DNA from: a virus
Length of the DNA stretch: 44,883 bases
Direction: 5' to 3' (one strand)
Virus record (IMG/VR): IMGVR_UViG_3300007538_000049
Location: 1-44,883 of that record
The notes under the pieces are model-generated. The model searched no databases. It was not told the origin of the DNA and saw only the letters and a list, made by a program, of their open reading frames with translations. The position numbers and the translations under genes were made by a program. Each line of letters starts with the position of its first letter. Position 1 is the stretch's first letter. This document shows positions 16,506 to 24,735 of the stretch, piece after piece.

Positions 16506-18683
16506 ATGGCAGTTAAAGACTATGGTGGTAAAAAGCCAGTAATAAATGGTGTTACAAGATCCCTTGATTATGATAATAGTATATTCTTTGCCTTTGATGT
16601 GGAATATGCAGGTAGAGATGGTTCTACCGACTTGGTTTACACAACTGAGGCGTATGTTGACGGGGTATTGGATCACACAGAAACTGGAACTTCTGCACTT
16701 GCCACAAATACTTGGGTTGCTACCGAAGGAACTACCTACACTTTCAAATGCTACGTCACGTCAGCTGGTGTTGACAGTGATATTTATGAGTTTTCTACCC
16801 CATATAAGGTTATTGGTGCACCAGGATCTGTGGGAACAATAACCACTTCGGTAAGCAGTTCAACTGCCTTAACACTATCTTGGTCTGAAGCAACTGATCT
16901 TGGATCTGATGATACAGCTAATGTTAGTTATCAGATTTATTACAGGGTTAATGGTACCTTACCTTATACTTTATTTGGTGGAGTTAGTTACGGTACAACT
17001 TCAGAGACTGTTACTGGACTTGATTCAAATAATACTTATGATTTTAAGGTTGTTACAAAGAATAGTTTGTTTACCTCCGATGATACTACCTCTTCATCCA
17101 CTGTCGCTAATATCCCACTTTTAGTTCCTCCTTCAGATGTAACTGGTCTTACAGCAACTCCAGGCACAACAACGGATCCTGGTACATTCAGTATATCTTG
17201 GACTGGGGTTGGTGCGGGCGGAACGGGAAATGACGCTATAGGTAATATAACTTATACTGTATATTATGGTACAACTTCTAGTCCATCAACGTCTTTAACT
17301 ACGACTTCTTCAACTTCGGCATCATTTGATTCCGCTACTTTGGGTCAAAACTATTGGTTTAAAGTTGTAACAAACAACTCCGCTCAGTCAAGTACTGGTT
17401 TAACAGTTGCCGGTGGATATGCAACTGGTGTTCCTGGTACTGTGACTTCTGAGAGTTTTTCTAGAACTGGTTCTGGACAAGTTTTTGTAGATTGGACAGA
17501 TGCTTCAACGACAGCCGGTGAAACCGCTGCTAATATCAGCTACGAATTGTCTTATGGGGTAGGGAACTATGACACCGTTGCCTCTCTAACTACCGGAACT
17601 AGCTTAACGCTTACTGGGTTAACTGGTGGTTCGACTTACCAATTCAGGGTAAGAGTTAAGAATACTAGAACAAATGTTTTTGGGTCATATTCAGATTTAG
17701 GAACTTTCTTAGTTTTTGGTACTCCAGATACACCAACTGGGTTAACTAGCACCCATGAGGCTACTGGAGAGAACGGAATTGATACTGTAGGAGAAAGCTT
17801 CGTTGCTTCGTCTGATCATACTGTAGAGGTTGGTCAGGGTTATGGTAATAAAATTACTGTTACATGGAGTGCAGCTAGTGGTTCTGGTGATTCAAGTGTA
17901 ACCTATGATCTTGAAGTGGCTACAACGACAAACAGTGCTGATTCCGAAGCTTCGGCGTCTTTCAGTAATCTTGTTACTGGAACTGCATCTACTTCTTATA
18001 GTCATACAGGATTAACATCTGGTACATTCTATTCGTATAGGGTTAGAACTAATAACGATGTAGCTAGTTCTTCTTACAGTTCTCCTACGAGCTGGCAAAT
18101 TGCCGCAAATATTCCTGATGATCCAAGTAGTATTTCTGTCTCTTCAACTGGAACAACTGGTGAAATTACCATTACGTGGTCCCATACAGATTGGGGTTCC
18201 TCCACTAGTACCGGAACACCTGCAAGAAACTATAAGATATATAAGGCTTTAACACCTTTGGATTCAACTACAACTTATACTCTTGTTGGTATTGTAGCTG
18301 ATTCTCTCAATTCTCAAACCTTTACTGTTACAGGTTTAGATAATGACGAGTATTTTATTAGTGTAAATCCTTATAACGGATATTATGAAAGAAACGGTGC
18401 AGGACAAGCAACTTCACCGTTCTTCCCGCCATATTTCCCACCGTTCTTCCCGCCGTTCTTCCCGCCATACTTCCCACCATATTTCCCGCCATTCTTCCCG
18501 CCATACTTCCCACCTTATTCCCCACCGTTCTTCCCGCCATTCTTCCCGCCATTCTTCCCGCCATTCTTCCCGCCGTTCTTCCCGCCATACTTCCCACCGT
18601 GGTTCCCACCATTCTTCCCGCCATACTTCCCGCCATACTTCCCACCATACTTCCCGCCATCCTTCCCTGCAGGTAGGCAGTAG
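16506..18683 (+). CDS. FN3-repeat virion protein with an F/Y-F-P-P repeat tail
   Basis: This protein has 725 residues. A beta domain (about residues 1-95) is followed by about five FN3-like domains (about 100-635), recognisable from phrases such as LTLSWSEATDLG, NTYDFKVVTKNS, GSTYQFRVRVKN and TFYSYRVRTNND. The last 85 residues are almost only F/Y-F-P-P tetrapeptides, ending SFPAGRQ. FN3 domains are common decorations of tail proteins that bind carbohydrates at the cell surface. The aromatic/proline tail has no family I recognise; it may be an adhesive or structural segment, and Pro and Tyr in it could be modified. The ATG at 16506 follows a GGTAGG site weakly. Confidence 0.8.
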   Translation: MAVKDYGGKKPVINGVTRSLDYDNSIFFAFDVEYAGRDGSTDLVYTTEAYVDGVLDHTETGTSALATNTWVATEGTTYTFKCYVTSAGVDSDIYEFSTPYKVIGAPGSVGTITTSVSSSTALTLSWSEATDLGSDDTANVSYQIYYRVNGTLPYTLFGGVSYGTTSETVTGLDSNNTYDFKVVTKNSLFTSDDTTSSSTVANIPLLVPPSDVTGLTATPGTTTDPGTFSISWTGVGAGGTGNDAIGNITYTVYYGTTSSPSTSLTTTSSTSASFDSATLGQNYWFKVVTNNSAQSSTGLTVAGGYATGVPGTVTSESFSRTGSGQVFVDWTDASTTAGETAANISYELSYGVGNYDTVASLTTGTSLTLTGLTGGSTYQFRVRVKNTRTNVFGSYSDLGTFLVFGTPDTPTGLTSTHEATGENGIDTVGESFVASSDHTVEVGQGYGNKITVTWSAASGSGDSSVTYDLEVATTTNSADSEASASFSNLVTGTASTSYSHTGLTSGTFYSYRVRTNNDVASSSYSSPTSWQIAANIPDDPSSISVSSTGTTGEITITWSHTDWGSSTSTGTPARNYKIYKALTPLDSTTTYTLVGIVADSLNSQTFTVTGLDNDEYFISVNPYNGYYERNGAGQATSPFFPPYFPPFFPPFFPPYFPPYFPPFFPPYFPPYSPPFFPPFFPPFFPPFFPPFFPPYFPPWFPPFFPPYFPPYFPPYFPPSFPAGRQ
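18421..18671 (+). repeat. 12-base tandem repeat encoding FFPP/YFPP
   Basis: Twenty tandem units of the form TTCTTCCC[G/A]CC, coding FFPP, YFPP, one YSPP and one WFPP, plus a degenerate last unit. Units are nearly identical in DNA, which suggests recent expansion. The antisense frames are open only because of this repeat. Confidence 0.9.
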
Positions 18684-18701
18684 GACCAAAAGTAATGGTT
18701 G

Positions 18702-18731
18702 CCCCCCTCTGGCTTGATTGTCAGAGGGGGG
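18702..18731 (+). terminator. Strong GC stem-loop after the FN3-FFPP gene
   Basis: CCCCCCTCTG at 18702-18711 pairs perfectly with CAGAGGGGGG at 18722-18731, with a 10-base loop. It lies just past the stop at 18683, where a terminator is expected. No T-run follows on the plus strand, so it could instead be an mRNA-stabilising or processing structure. Confidence 0.6.
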
Positions 18732-18735
18732 TAGT

Positions 18736-18743
18736 GGTATAAT
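18736..18743 (+). promoter_or_regulatory. TATAAT -10 element directly before an ATG
   Basis: GGTATAAT ends only 6 bases before the ATG at 18750, after the stem-loop. Transcription would begin at or very near the start codon, giving a leaderless message. No ribosome site lies before that ATG. Confidence 0.45.
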
Positions 18744-18749
18744 ATATGG

Positions 18750-19385
18750 ATGAGTGAAATTATGGAAGAAAAATCATTAATTAATCCAGGCCACTTTGGT
18801 GATTCTGTAGATAATATAGTCATTGAGAAAAACTTTGTTGAACTCAATGACTTAAAGGTCCTTCAGGATTTTTTCCCCACAATAGATAGATGGGAAAATC
18901 CTATGGAAGATGAGTTCAATGAAGATGGTACATGTACCTATGACGCTGCGTATTGGTGGGATAGGATGTGTTCGGGTAGAATAATAGGTGAAATAAATCC
19001 CGATATATATAATCTGATAGATAAATATGTTAAGAAAATGCAGTACTTACTGGAAGATAAGTTTAATGTAAAACTTTATCAGAGACCACCTGTTTTAATT
19101 AGATGGCTTCCGGGTAACGAGCAGCAACCCCATGCCGATAAACAGTTAAACGATGGCTCACCCAACCCTTTTCCAACTTATGACATTAATTCTATTGTAT
19201 ATTGGAATGGTAATTTTGAAGGAGGAGAGTTTTATTATCCAGAGTTTGATATAGAGTTAAAGATTGAACCTGGTTTAGCTGTTGCCCATCCGGGCGACAT
19301 ACACTATCTGCATGGTGTAAAAAGAATGATATCAGGAGAGAGATGGACTACACCATCATTTTATACGATAACTGAGGTTATGTAG
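18750..19385 (+). CDS. 2OG-Fe(II) oxygenase, prolyl 4-hydroxylase type (copy 3)
   Basis: This 211-residue protein has iron ligands H128-x-D130 (QQPHAD) and H188 (YLHGVKRMISGER), and R198 as the 2-oxoglutarate ligand. The core strand reads GNFEGGEFYYPEFD. It begins the dense oxygenase cluster that runs to 21466. The ATG at 18750 lies directly after a -10-like box and may be read leaderless; a second ATG at 18762 is possible. The substrate is unknown, but the gene follows the proline-rich FN3-FFPP protein. Confidence 0.86.
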   Translation: MSEIMEEKSLINPGHFGDSVDNIVIEKNFVELNDLKVLQDFFPTIDRWENPMEDEFNEDGTCTYDAAYWWDRMCSGRIIGEINPDIYNLIDKYVKKMQYLLEDKFNVKLYQRPPVLIRWLPGNEQQPHADKQLNDGSPNPFPTYDINSIVYWNGNFEGGEFYYPEFDIELKIEPGLAVAHPGDIHYLHGVKRMISGERWTTPSFYTITEVM

Positions 19386-19973
19386 TTGAGAACAATTAAA
19401 ATTAATGATATTTATATCGTAATAAATTTTTTTTCTCAAGATGAAATTAATTTCTTTTCTAAATTTTTTGAGATAGCTGAATATATAGATGGTGACTCAG
19501 TAGGTGGTTTGGAAGAAGCTTTAGATTGGTCAATGTCTTCAAAAAGTGAAGATAATTTAGCCTTAGTAAATAAAGCTCAATCTATAATGGTTCAAAAGTA
19601 TACTCTATCAAAGCAACTGATTGAGAAAAGCTTTAACTGTGCCCTTAGTAGCGAAACAATTGGTACGATATCTCGATGCAGGGAGGGATGGGGACTGCAT
19701 CGCCATATTGATAATTATGATGGTACAGGGCTAGATATACCAACACCTGCTGGACATCCCAGTAGGGACATAAGCACCATTATTTATTATGGTACCGAAT
19801 TTACTGGTGGAGAACTAGAGTTTCCAGATTTGTCAATAGAGATTAATCCTCTTCCAGGATCATTGATATATTTTCCTTCAGATAAAAATCATCAACATCT
19901 TGTAAACCCTGTGTTATCTGGCTATAGGTTTACTTCCACTGGTTTTTGGAATATATTGGAAAAATATGAATAA
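19386..19973 (+). CDS. 2OG-Fe(II) oxygenase (copy 4), TTG start
   Basis: This 195-residue protein uses a TTG start directly after the previous stop, with GAGG just upstream; the first internal ATG (residue 50) would remove part of the fold. Ligands: H107-x-D109 (HRHIDN), H171 (HQHLVNPVLSGYR) and R181. The core strand is GTEFTGGELEFPDL. It is a clear paralogue of the next gene: both start with a KIKINDI-type segment, share a GHPSRD/GHPRRD loop and end in SAGFW or STGFW. The genes overlap by 8 bases. Confidence 0.85.
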   Translation: MRTIKINDIYIVINFFSQDEINFFSKFFEIAEYIDGDSVGGLEEALDWSMSSKSEDNLALVNKAQSIMVQKYTLSKQLIEKSFNCALSSETIGTISRCREGWGLHRHIDNYDGTGLDIPTPAGHPSRDISTIIYYGTEFTGGELEFPDLSIEINPLPGSLIYFPSDKNHQHLVNPVLSGYRFTSTGFWNILEKYE

Positions 19974-20571
19974 AAAGATAAAAATAAAAGATATACATAT
20001 TATGTATAATTTATTTAGTGAAGAAGAGATGTCTATTTTTTCTGAAGCGTTTTCTTCTTTTACCTTTAAGGCAAGCTCTTGGGGTATTCCGGAGAAACCT
20101 AGAGATAACCATTCGTCCATTGACTGGTCTCATGCAAGTAAGGATCAACACTTAGCCAGTTTAGCTTCTGAAGTTGATAGTATTTTAAAGATTAAAAACA
20201 ACTTCTTAAGAAAAGAAATGGAAAAAGATTTTGACTGCTTGTTAGACCATGAGGAAAACTCTTCAATAATTAAGTCTGGACCTGGTTTTTCTATTGATTT
20301 GCATTGGGATCAAATTGGTTCTAGCGGTGATTTACTGCCAACGTTTGGTGGGCATCCTAGAAGGGACTATAGTACTGTAATATATTTTAATGATAATTTT
20401 ACTGGTGGAAATTTAATATTTCCGTATTTAGGAATAGAAATTGAACCGGTAGCAGCTTCTGTGGTATACTTTCCGTCAACTGACAAATACGAGCACGCCG
20501 TGACTGAGATTCTATCTGGACATAGAATAACATCAGCTGGTTTCTGGCATGCCGCCGAGAAAGGTAATTGA
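19966..20571 (+). CDS. 2OG-Fe(II) oxygenase (copy 5)
   Basis: This 201-residue protein has ligands H113-x-D115 (LHWDQ), H177 (YEHAVTEILSGHR) and R187. It is a tandem duplicate of the preceding gene, much diverged; the GGHPRRDYSTVIYFNDNFTG stretch shows the relationship best. The start overlaps the previous stop. The whole group 18750-21466 reads like one translationally coupled operon. Confidence 0.85.
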   Translation: MNKKIKIKDIHIMYNLFSEEEMSIFSEAFSSFTFKASSWGIPEKPRDNHSSIDWSHASKDQHLASLASEVDSILKIKNNFLRKEMEKDFDCLLDHEENSSIIKSGPGFSIDLHWDQIGSSGDLLPTFGGHPRRDYSTVIYFNDNFTGGNLIFPYLGIEIEPVAASVVYFPSTDKYEHAVTEILSGHRITSAGFWHAAEKGN

Positions 20572-20578
20572 TTTTAAT

Positions 20579-21466
20579 ATGCGCAAAGAACACTTAGGTG
20601 ATCCATCATTAGGAATTGTGGTATATAAAGATACGATATCCCAAGAAGATAATATACCACTTAGGTTGGAGACATCTTTGAGAGATAGTAGTCATGAGTA
20701 TTTTAAGTGGCACGATTCCCTCGTGGGAGAAGGTGTTAAGATGCCAGACTATAGAGACTGTGTAGACTTTAAGATGGATGAAAAATTTATTACCGGAACA
20801 CCTTCTGAATTTTCAGATCTTGTAGATGTCTACACTACAGTTGCATCTATGCAGAAAGACTGCCTTAAGGATTATTGTTCTACATATGGTATATCGATGA
20901 ACTATATGGAGGCAATTAACTTTGTTAGATATGGAGTTAAAGAGCACTTCAGTGTCCATTCCGATCACGGATTCTCTTATATTTGCACAGTGTCTTGCGT
21001 ATCTTATATAAATGATGATTACGAGGGTGGGGAGCTATATTTCCCTCACCTTGATATAACATGGAAGCCAGAAGCTGGTGACAGTGTATTCTTCCCTTCA
21101 ACATATATCTTTGCACATGCGTCTAAGCCGGTTACGTCAGGTATAAAATATAGTGCAGTAACGATGTTTGATTACAATGACGATGCGCATCAACATGCTG
21201 GCTTCTCAAGAGATTTTGGACAAAAGTATGTTCAACCAGAGAAGCCTTCAATTGATCCTGACACTGCTCCAGTTGTTAAGAGCGGTGGAACTGCCCCAGC
21301 TAAGAAGTCTGATACCGCTGTTGGTATGGATGAATCAAAGTTAAGGCAGATAATTCAAGAGGAAATCCAAAGCTATGCCATGGAAAGCTATAAGCAGTGG
21401 CAGGCAAATGGTGGCGATATGACTAACATGGGTCAATATCAGCAATATGTAGCAGGAGGAAAGTAG
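20579..21466 (+). CDS. 2OG-Fe(II) oxygenase (copy 6) with C-terminal extension
   Basis: This protein has 295 residues from the ATG at 20579; an ATG at 20549 inside the previous gene is possible. Ligands: H127-x-D129 (VHSDHG) and H180 (FAHASKPVTSG). K190 stands where most copies have Arg. The NDDYEGGELYFPHLD strand is typical. After the core comes a flexible Pro/Lys/Ala linker (about 210-250) and a helical, Gln-rich tail (SKLRQIIQEEIQSYAMESY). Such a tail is unusual among its neighbours and may bind a partner or a virion part. Confidence 0.86.
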   Translation: MRKEHLGDPSLGIVVYKDTISQEDNIPLRLETSLRDSSHEYFKWHDSLVGEGVKMPDYRDCVDFKMDEKFITGTPSEFSDLVDVYTTVASMQKDCLKDYCSTYGISMNYMEAINFVRYGVKEHFSVHSDHGFSYICTVSCVSYINDDYEGGELYFPHLDITWKPEAGDSVFFPSTYIFAHASKPVTSGIKYSAVTMFDYNDDAHQHAGFSRDFGQKYVQPEKPSIDPDTAPVVKSGGTAPAKKSDTAVGMDESKLRQIIQEEIQSYAMESYKQWQANGGDMTNMGQYQQYVAGGK

Positions 21467-22191
21467 TGTCCAAGCTTACGTTAATAAGAACACATCAGAT
21501 CTCGCCTGAGGTTAAACAGTCAAGACTGAGAAGAGACTGGATGGATGATACCTATAACAAACATGCCTATAGATGTCTTCCACTCAGTGCTGCAAATGTA
21601 AATGGTTGGGAAGCCATTTTGCAGCAGGACGTTGTTGTCACTTGGGAAGGTGGCAACAACGTCCCACAAATCATTGAGGGTGATGTTTATCGTGGAAGAA
21701 CTATCGCTGACTGCAGTAAAATAGGTATGATTGATTTTCATATAGGATGGACGTTTAAAACAGAGCCTGGATTCCATACATGGATAAGCGGTTCACCTAA
21801 CTACTTTGTTGATGGTGCAGTTCCTTTGACAGCTAGCGTACCTTCAGACTGGTGGCCAGATGAGGTTCATGAAGGCTGGAAAATCACCAAGGTAAACGAA
21901 CCTGTAGTATTCCCTGCAGGCATGCCTTTTGTATTTTTCATGGTTTATCCTTCAACACTTATGCCGGAGATGGATGTTGAAGTAGAGTATCTTTGGGATA
22001 AACCGGATCTAATGAATGAAAGAACGTCATATAATCAGGCTAAAATGAAGAAATCACGAGATGAGCCTTGGACATGGATGAACGGCATAAGAACAGGTTT
22101 AAATGAAAAAGGTGATAGAATAGGCCCTAGACATGAGGGCTTGCCTACCCTAAAAGAACCAGAGATCAAGGAGGTCCCCTACAATGAATGA
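21466..22191 (+). CDS. DUF6065 family protein (copy 1)
   Basis: This 241-residue protein has a GTG start that overlaps the previous stop (TAGTG), with AGGAGGAAAG upstream. Family features as I recall them: RRDWMDDTYNKHAYRCLP near residue 22, then NVNGWEAI, FKTEPGFHTWISGSPNYF in the middle, and VVFPAGMPFVFFMVYP towards the end. The biochemical function of DUF6065 is unknown to me. It follows an oxygenase gene here and again at 40179, so it may act with 2OG-Fe enzymes. Confidence 0.8.
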   Translation: MSKLTLIRTHQISPEVKQSRLRRDWMDDTYNKHAYRCLPLSAANVNGWEAILQQDVVVTWEGGNNVPQIIEGDVYRGRTIADCSKIGMIDFHIGWTFKTEPGFHTWISGSPNYFVDGAVPLTASVPSDWWPDEVHEGWKITKVNEPVVFPAGMPFVFFMVYPSTLMPEMDVEVEYLWDKPDLMNERTSYNQAKMKKSRDEPWTWMNGIRTGLNEKGDRIGPRHEGLPTLKEPEIKEVPYNE

Positions 22192-22465
22192 TGTTCCTAG
22201 TAAAATGAAAGTTATAACTCCCTTAGGTAGTGAAGAGTTTACGTTAGAAAAGGGTGAAGATAAGTTGACCCTGTCAATATTCAAGGGTTCTGCGGATTTA
22301 AATATTGTTATAGATGATGAAGACTTACTTTTGGCAGAAGGTGAATTAGATGTTCCTTTTGATTGTAGGTTAATTTTTTCACTAGACAGTGATAAATGTG
22401 TGGTTAAATTAGAAGATCCTACTTTAGATGAAGTTTATCTTGAATCAATATGCGAGGTTGTGTAA
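22184..22465 (+). CDS. Small acidic beta-rich protein, unknown
   Basis: This 93-residue protein starts with ATG 8 bases inside the end of the DUF6065 gene, after an AAGGAGG site. It is strongly acidic, with alternating hydrophobic and charged residues (ADLNIVIDDEDLLLAEGELD) that suggest a small beta-sandwich. No family recognised. Its TAA overlaps the ATG of the next gene (TAATG), so it is translationally coupled to the GPx-like protein and may form a complex with it. Confidence 0.7.
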   Translation: MNDVPSKMKVITPLGSEEFTLEKGEDKLTLSIFKGSADLNIVIDDEDLLLAEGELDVPFDCRLIFSLDSDKCVVKLEDPTLDEVYLESICEVV

Positions 22466-23085
22466 TGTCTATATATGATGTACAGGTTAAGTCTATAGAT
22501 GACGAAGATAATTTTATGGAACAGTTTAAGGGTAAGGTAACTCTTATTGTTAATACTGTATCTAAATATAATTATACACCGCAGTGTTCCACTTTCTGGT
22601 CGTATGCAAGATCTGTTAGGCATTTCTGGCAGCTTCAAAAGCTTCAAGACGAATTCGGGGATAGAGGATTCAGCGTCGTTGCTTTCCCCTGTAATCAGTT
22701 TGTTCAGGGCCTTATGGAGACTGGTACAAATGAAGAAATAAGCTCCTTCATGAAAGAAACATATCCATTTATTACTTTTCCTATAGCTGAAAAGGTTGAC
22801 GTTAATGGACCGAATGAATGTGAAGTTTATTCCTTATTAAAGGGTAAAGCTTTAAGAAATAAGTCCGACAACATGGCTGATAACTCTCAGGCAGCACAGG
22901 ATGGATGGAATCAAGAGGGCGCAGCCTTGGCTAGAATACCCCACGTATGGGAGATGTTTGTTGTTGGTAGAACTGGGACAATGATAGGAAGATTCAATTG
23001 GCAGGCAATGCCACTAGACGATGTTCCTTTGACCACAGGAGAAAGTTGGACAATTAGAGAATGTATAGATGAGGTTCTGGGTTAG
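22465..23085 (+). CDS. Glutathione peroxidase-like protein with displaced catalytic cysteine
   Basis: This protein has 206 residues from the ATG at 22465. It matches GPx at KGKVTLIVNTVSK, DEFGDRGFSVVAFPCNQF, GTNEEI and FPIAEKVDVNGPNECEVY. The usual SKCGFTPQ reads SKYNYTPQC: the peroxidatic Cys is Tyr 35, and a Cys stands at 41. An insert rich in aromatic residues follows (FWSYARSVRHFWQLQKLQ), and the last third has an extra segment before WEMFVVGRTGTMIGRF. It may be inactive, use C41 or C76, or serve a structural role. It is a distant paralogue of the gene at 3238. Confidence 0.75.
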   Translation: MSIYDVQVKSIDDEDNFMEQFKGKVTLIVNTVSKYNYTPQCSTFWSYARSVRHFWQLQKLQDEFGDRGFSVVAFPCNQFVQGLMETGTNEEISSFMKETYPFITFPIAEKVDVNGPNECEVYSLLKGKALRNKSDNMADNSQAAQDGWNQEGAALARIPHVWEMFVVGRTGTMIGRFNWQAMPLDDVPLTTGESWTIRECIDEVLG

Positions 23086-23090
23086 AACCT

Positions 23091-23101
23091 ATTACTATAA
23101 T
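23091..23101 (+). promoter_or_regulatory. ATTACTATAAT promoter-like motif
   Basis: A near-perfect copy of the recurrent motif, 30 bases before the ATG at 23131 and just after the GPx-like gene. Confidence 0.55.
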
Positions 23102-23130
23102 GTTTGTTCGAAATCATTAAGGAGTTTATT

Positions 23131-23343
23131 ATGGCCCTTTCAGAAGAAGCTGTTAATAGAGCTAAGCAAAAGTCAATAGAGTTTTTAGAGTTTGGCGTAG
23201 CCTCTATGGCAACATCTCTAGGAGTTGCACTAGATGATCTTACTGTTGATTATATTATTCCAGTATCAGAAGATGATCATAGTTATGAGTCTTATAAATC
23301 TATGAAAGAGATGTACATCAACCTTTCAAAGTTAAAGGTGTGA
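23131..23343 (+). CDS. Small unknown protein
   Basis: This 70-residue protein starts at 23131, supported by AAGGAG at 23119-23124. It is predicted mostly helical at the N-terminus (EEAVNRAKQKSIEFLEFG) and has a DLTVDYIIPVSEDDHSY segment. No family recognised. It opens a run of four closely packed genes (23131-24655) of unknown role. Confidence 0.65.
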   Translation: MALSEEAVNRAKQKSIEFLEFGVASMATSLGVALDDLTVDYIIPVSEDDHSYESYKSMKEMYINLSKLKV

Positions 23344-23344
23344 T

Positions 23345-23599
23345 ATGAAGAAGTTTACGCTTTCAAAAAAAGACTTAGATACTATGGCTTCAGAGGTGGG
23401 GGCTAGAGAGGCATCTGTTTATCCGGATCTTTCATGTGAACCTTTTGATTCTGGAGATTTTCAACAAAGAACTGTATCCTTTAACAAAGATAAGCTAGCA
23501 TGGATTGCTTCTAATAGGGAATACCTTAATTCTATAATATTAGGACATAGCGGTTTTGCTAATATAAGAGATGAGTTAGACGATAGTAGGTCGTTATGA
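23345..23599 (+). CDS. Small unknown protein
   Basis: This 84-residue protein starts one base after the previous stop. It is hydrophilic, with a FTLSKKDLDTMASEVGAREA helix and a single Cys. No recognised family. Its end overlaps the next ATG. Confidence 0.65.
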   Translation: MKKFTLSKKDLDTMASEVGAREASVYPDLSCEPFDSGDFQQRTVSFNKDKLAWIASNREYLNSIILGHSGFANIRDELDDSRSL

Positions 23600-23922
23600 G
23601 TTTAAGAAATTACGATCCCGCCAACCCTATCAACACTTTTTCTGCAACTAGTGAGGTAGATTATTGTGAGGAAAAATTAACTGAGATACTATTGCTATTG
23701 GGTTATTCTGCTGATCAGTTAAACGTTCTAACTATTGATGAAGTGGTAGAAAAAATTAGGGAAATATTTCCATACCAAAGAATTAAAAGTGAGCTACGTG
23801 AATTTGGTCAAGTTTTAACATCTGCTCAGATTAATGTAAATATAAGATGCATAGCTTTAACATCTTCAGTTAGAAGATTATGGTATAGGTATAACATAGC
23901 AAAGGCGGCAGCAAATGCATAG
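23596..23922 (+). CDS. Small helical protein, unknown
   Basis: This 108-residue protein overlaps the previous gene (ATGAG) and the next by 8 bases. It looks mostly helical (KLTEILLLLGYSADQLN, then VEKIREIFPYQRIKSELREF). It may be a small virion or chaperone protein; no family recognised. Confidence 0.65.
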   Translation: MSLRNYDPANPINTFSATSEVDYCEEKLTEILLLLGYSADQLNVLTIDEVVEKIREIFPYQRIKSELREFGQVLTSAQINVNIRCIALTSSVRRLWYRYNIAKAAANA

Positions 23923-24655
23923 TATTGTAGACAATAGATTTCTTGTGACAAGTACAGTAACTAGAGAGGTTAGCAACTACGCTGGAAGATCTCTTGAATA
24001 TGACTGGGATGAAGTTGTCGGTGATATATCAAGGGCAGTGGGTGAATATAATAACTCTATAAACTTGGACAGAAGAGTTGTTGCCGTAGGGGTTGTAAAT
24101 AAAATTCATCTATGGGATATCGTAGGTTCTAATCAAGAAGGTTGGAAGGATCACATTTTCTTAAGTGTTGGCTTCTATTGCCAGATGGTAATGGATATGA
24201 TTAAGCCCACCAATGCACTTATTGTTGAGCCTGATACTCACTTTGAATTATTGGCACTATTAGCTAATTCAGGATGTAATTTAACATTTGTTAACAATGA
24301 GTCTTTGTTTATATTTGAAAACTTTGTTAGAGACTTGCCATCTTACCCCTTTTCATTTCCCTATAGAACTGTAGATATGCAAGACTTATCTTCGTTGACA
24401 GGAGAATTTGATTTCGTAAGTGCGCCTGTTTACGACTTTGTTGTGGACAACAACTTTATGGAAGATATTGTATCTTCAGTTGCTTCTGGCGGAGTTATAC
24501 TTGGTGAGTATGGTAATGAGTCTGGTAGGCTCTATACGGAAGATTATTATATGGAACCTGTTGTTGACGTTTACGAGCAGCTATTGGATAGGGATGATGT
24601 AACTTCTTATCACCTCTCTCACGGTATTGGCTATCAAGTAATAATTAAGAAGTAG
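23915..24655 (+). CDS. Unknown protein with a possible Rossmann (methyltransferase-like) core
   Basis: This 246-residue protein has a central alternating pattern: TNALIVEPDTHFELLALLANSGCNLTFVNN, with EFDFVSAPVYDF and IVSSVASGGVILGEYGNE later. It recalls a SAM-dependent methyltransferase fold, with the acidic end of strand 1 in VEPD. The glycine-rich SAM loop is not clear, so this is only a suggestion. It is the last gene of the small-gene run; a promoter-like box follows. Confidence 0.55.
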   Translation: MHSIVDNRFLVTSTVTREVSNYAGRSLEYDWDEVVGDISRAVGEYNNSINLDRRVVAVGVVNKIHLWDIVGSNQEGWKDHIFLSVGFYCQMVMDMIKPTNALIVEPDTHFELLALLANSGCNLTFVNNESLFIFENFVRDLPSYPFSFPYRTVDMQDLSSLTGEFDFVSAPVYDFVVDNNFMEDIVSSVASGGVILGEYGNESGRLYTEDYYMEPVVDVYEQLLDRDDVTSYHLSHGIGYQVIIKK

Positions 24656-24694
24656 TGAACTAAAGTCTTTATTTGTCATTGAATTTTGTTTATT

Positions 24695-24707
24695 GTTATA
24701 GTATAAT
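24695..24707 (+). promoter_or_regulatory. GTTATAGTATAAT -10-like element
   Basis: A TATAAT box (24702-24707) within GTTATAGTATAAT, 29 bases before the ATG at 24736; it begins an operon of oxygenase genes. A looser variant of the recurrent motif. Confidence 0.45.
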
Positions 24708-24735
24708 TATGTATTATGTTTAGGAAGGGTTTCAT

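Noticed and set aside
18421-18671. Antisense or alternate-frame Gly/Trp/Arg- or Ser/His-rich proteins
   Set aside because: All are by-products of the FFPP codon repeat; none has its own ribosome site or a non-repeat domain.
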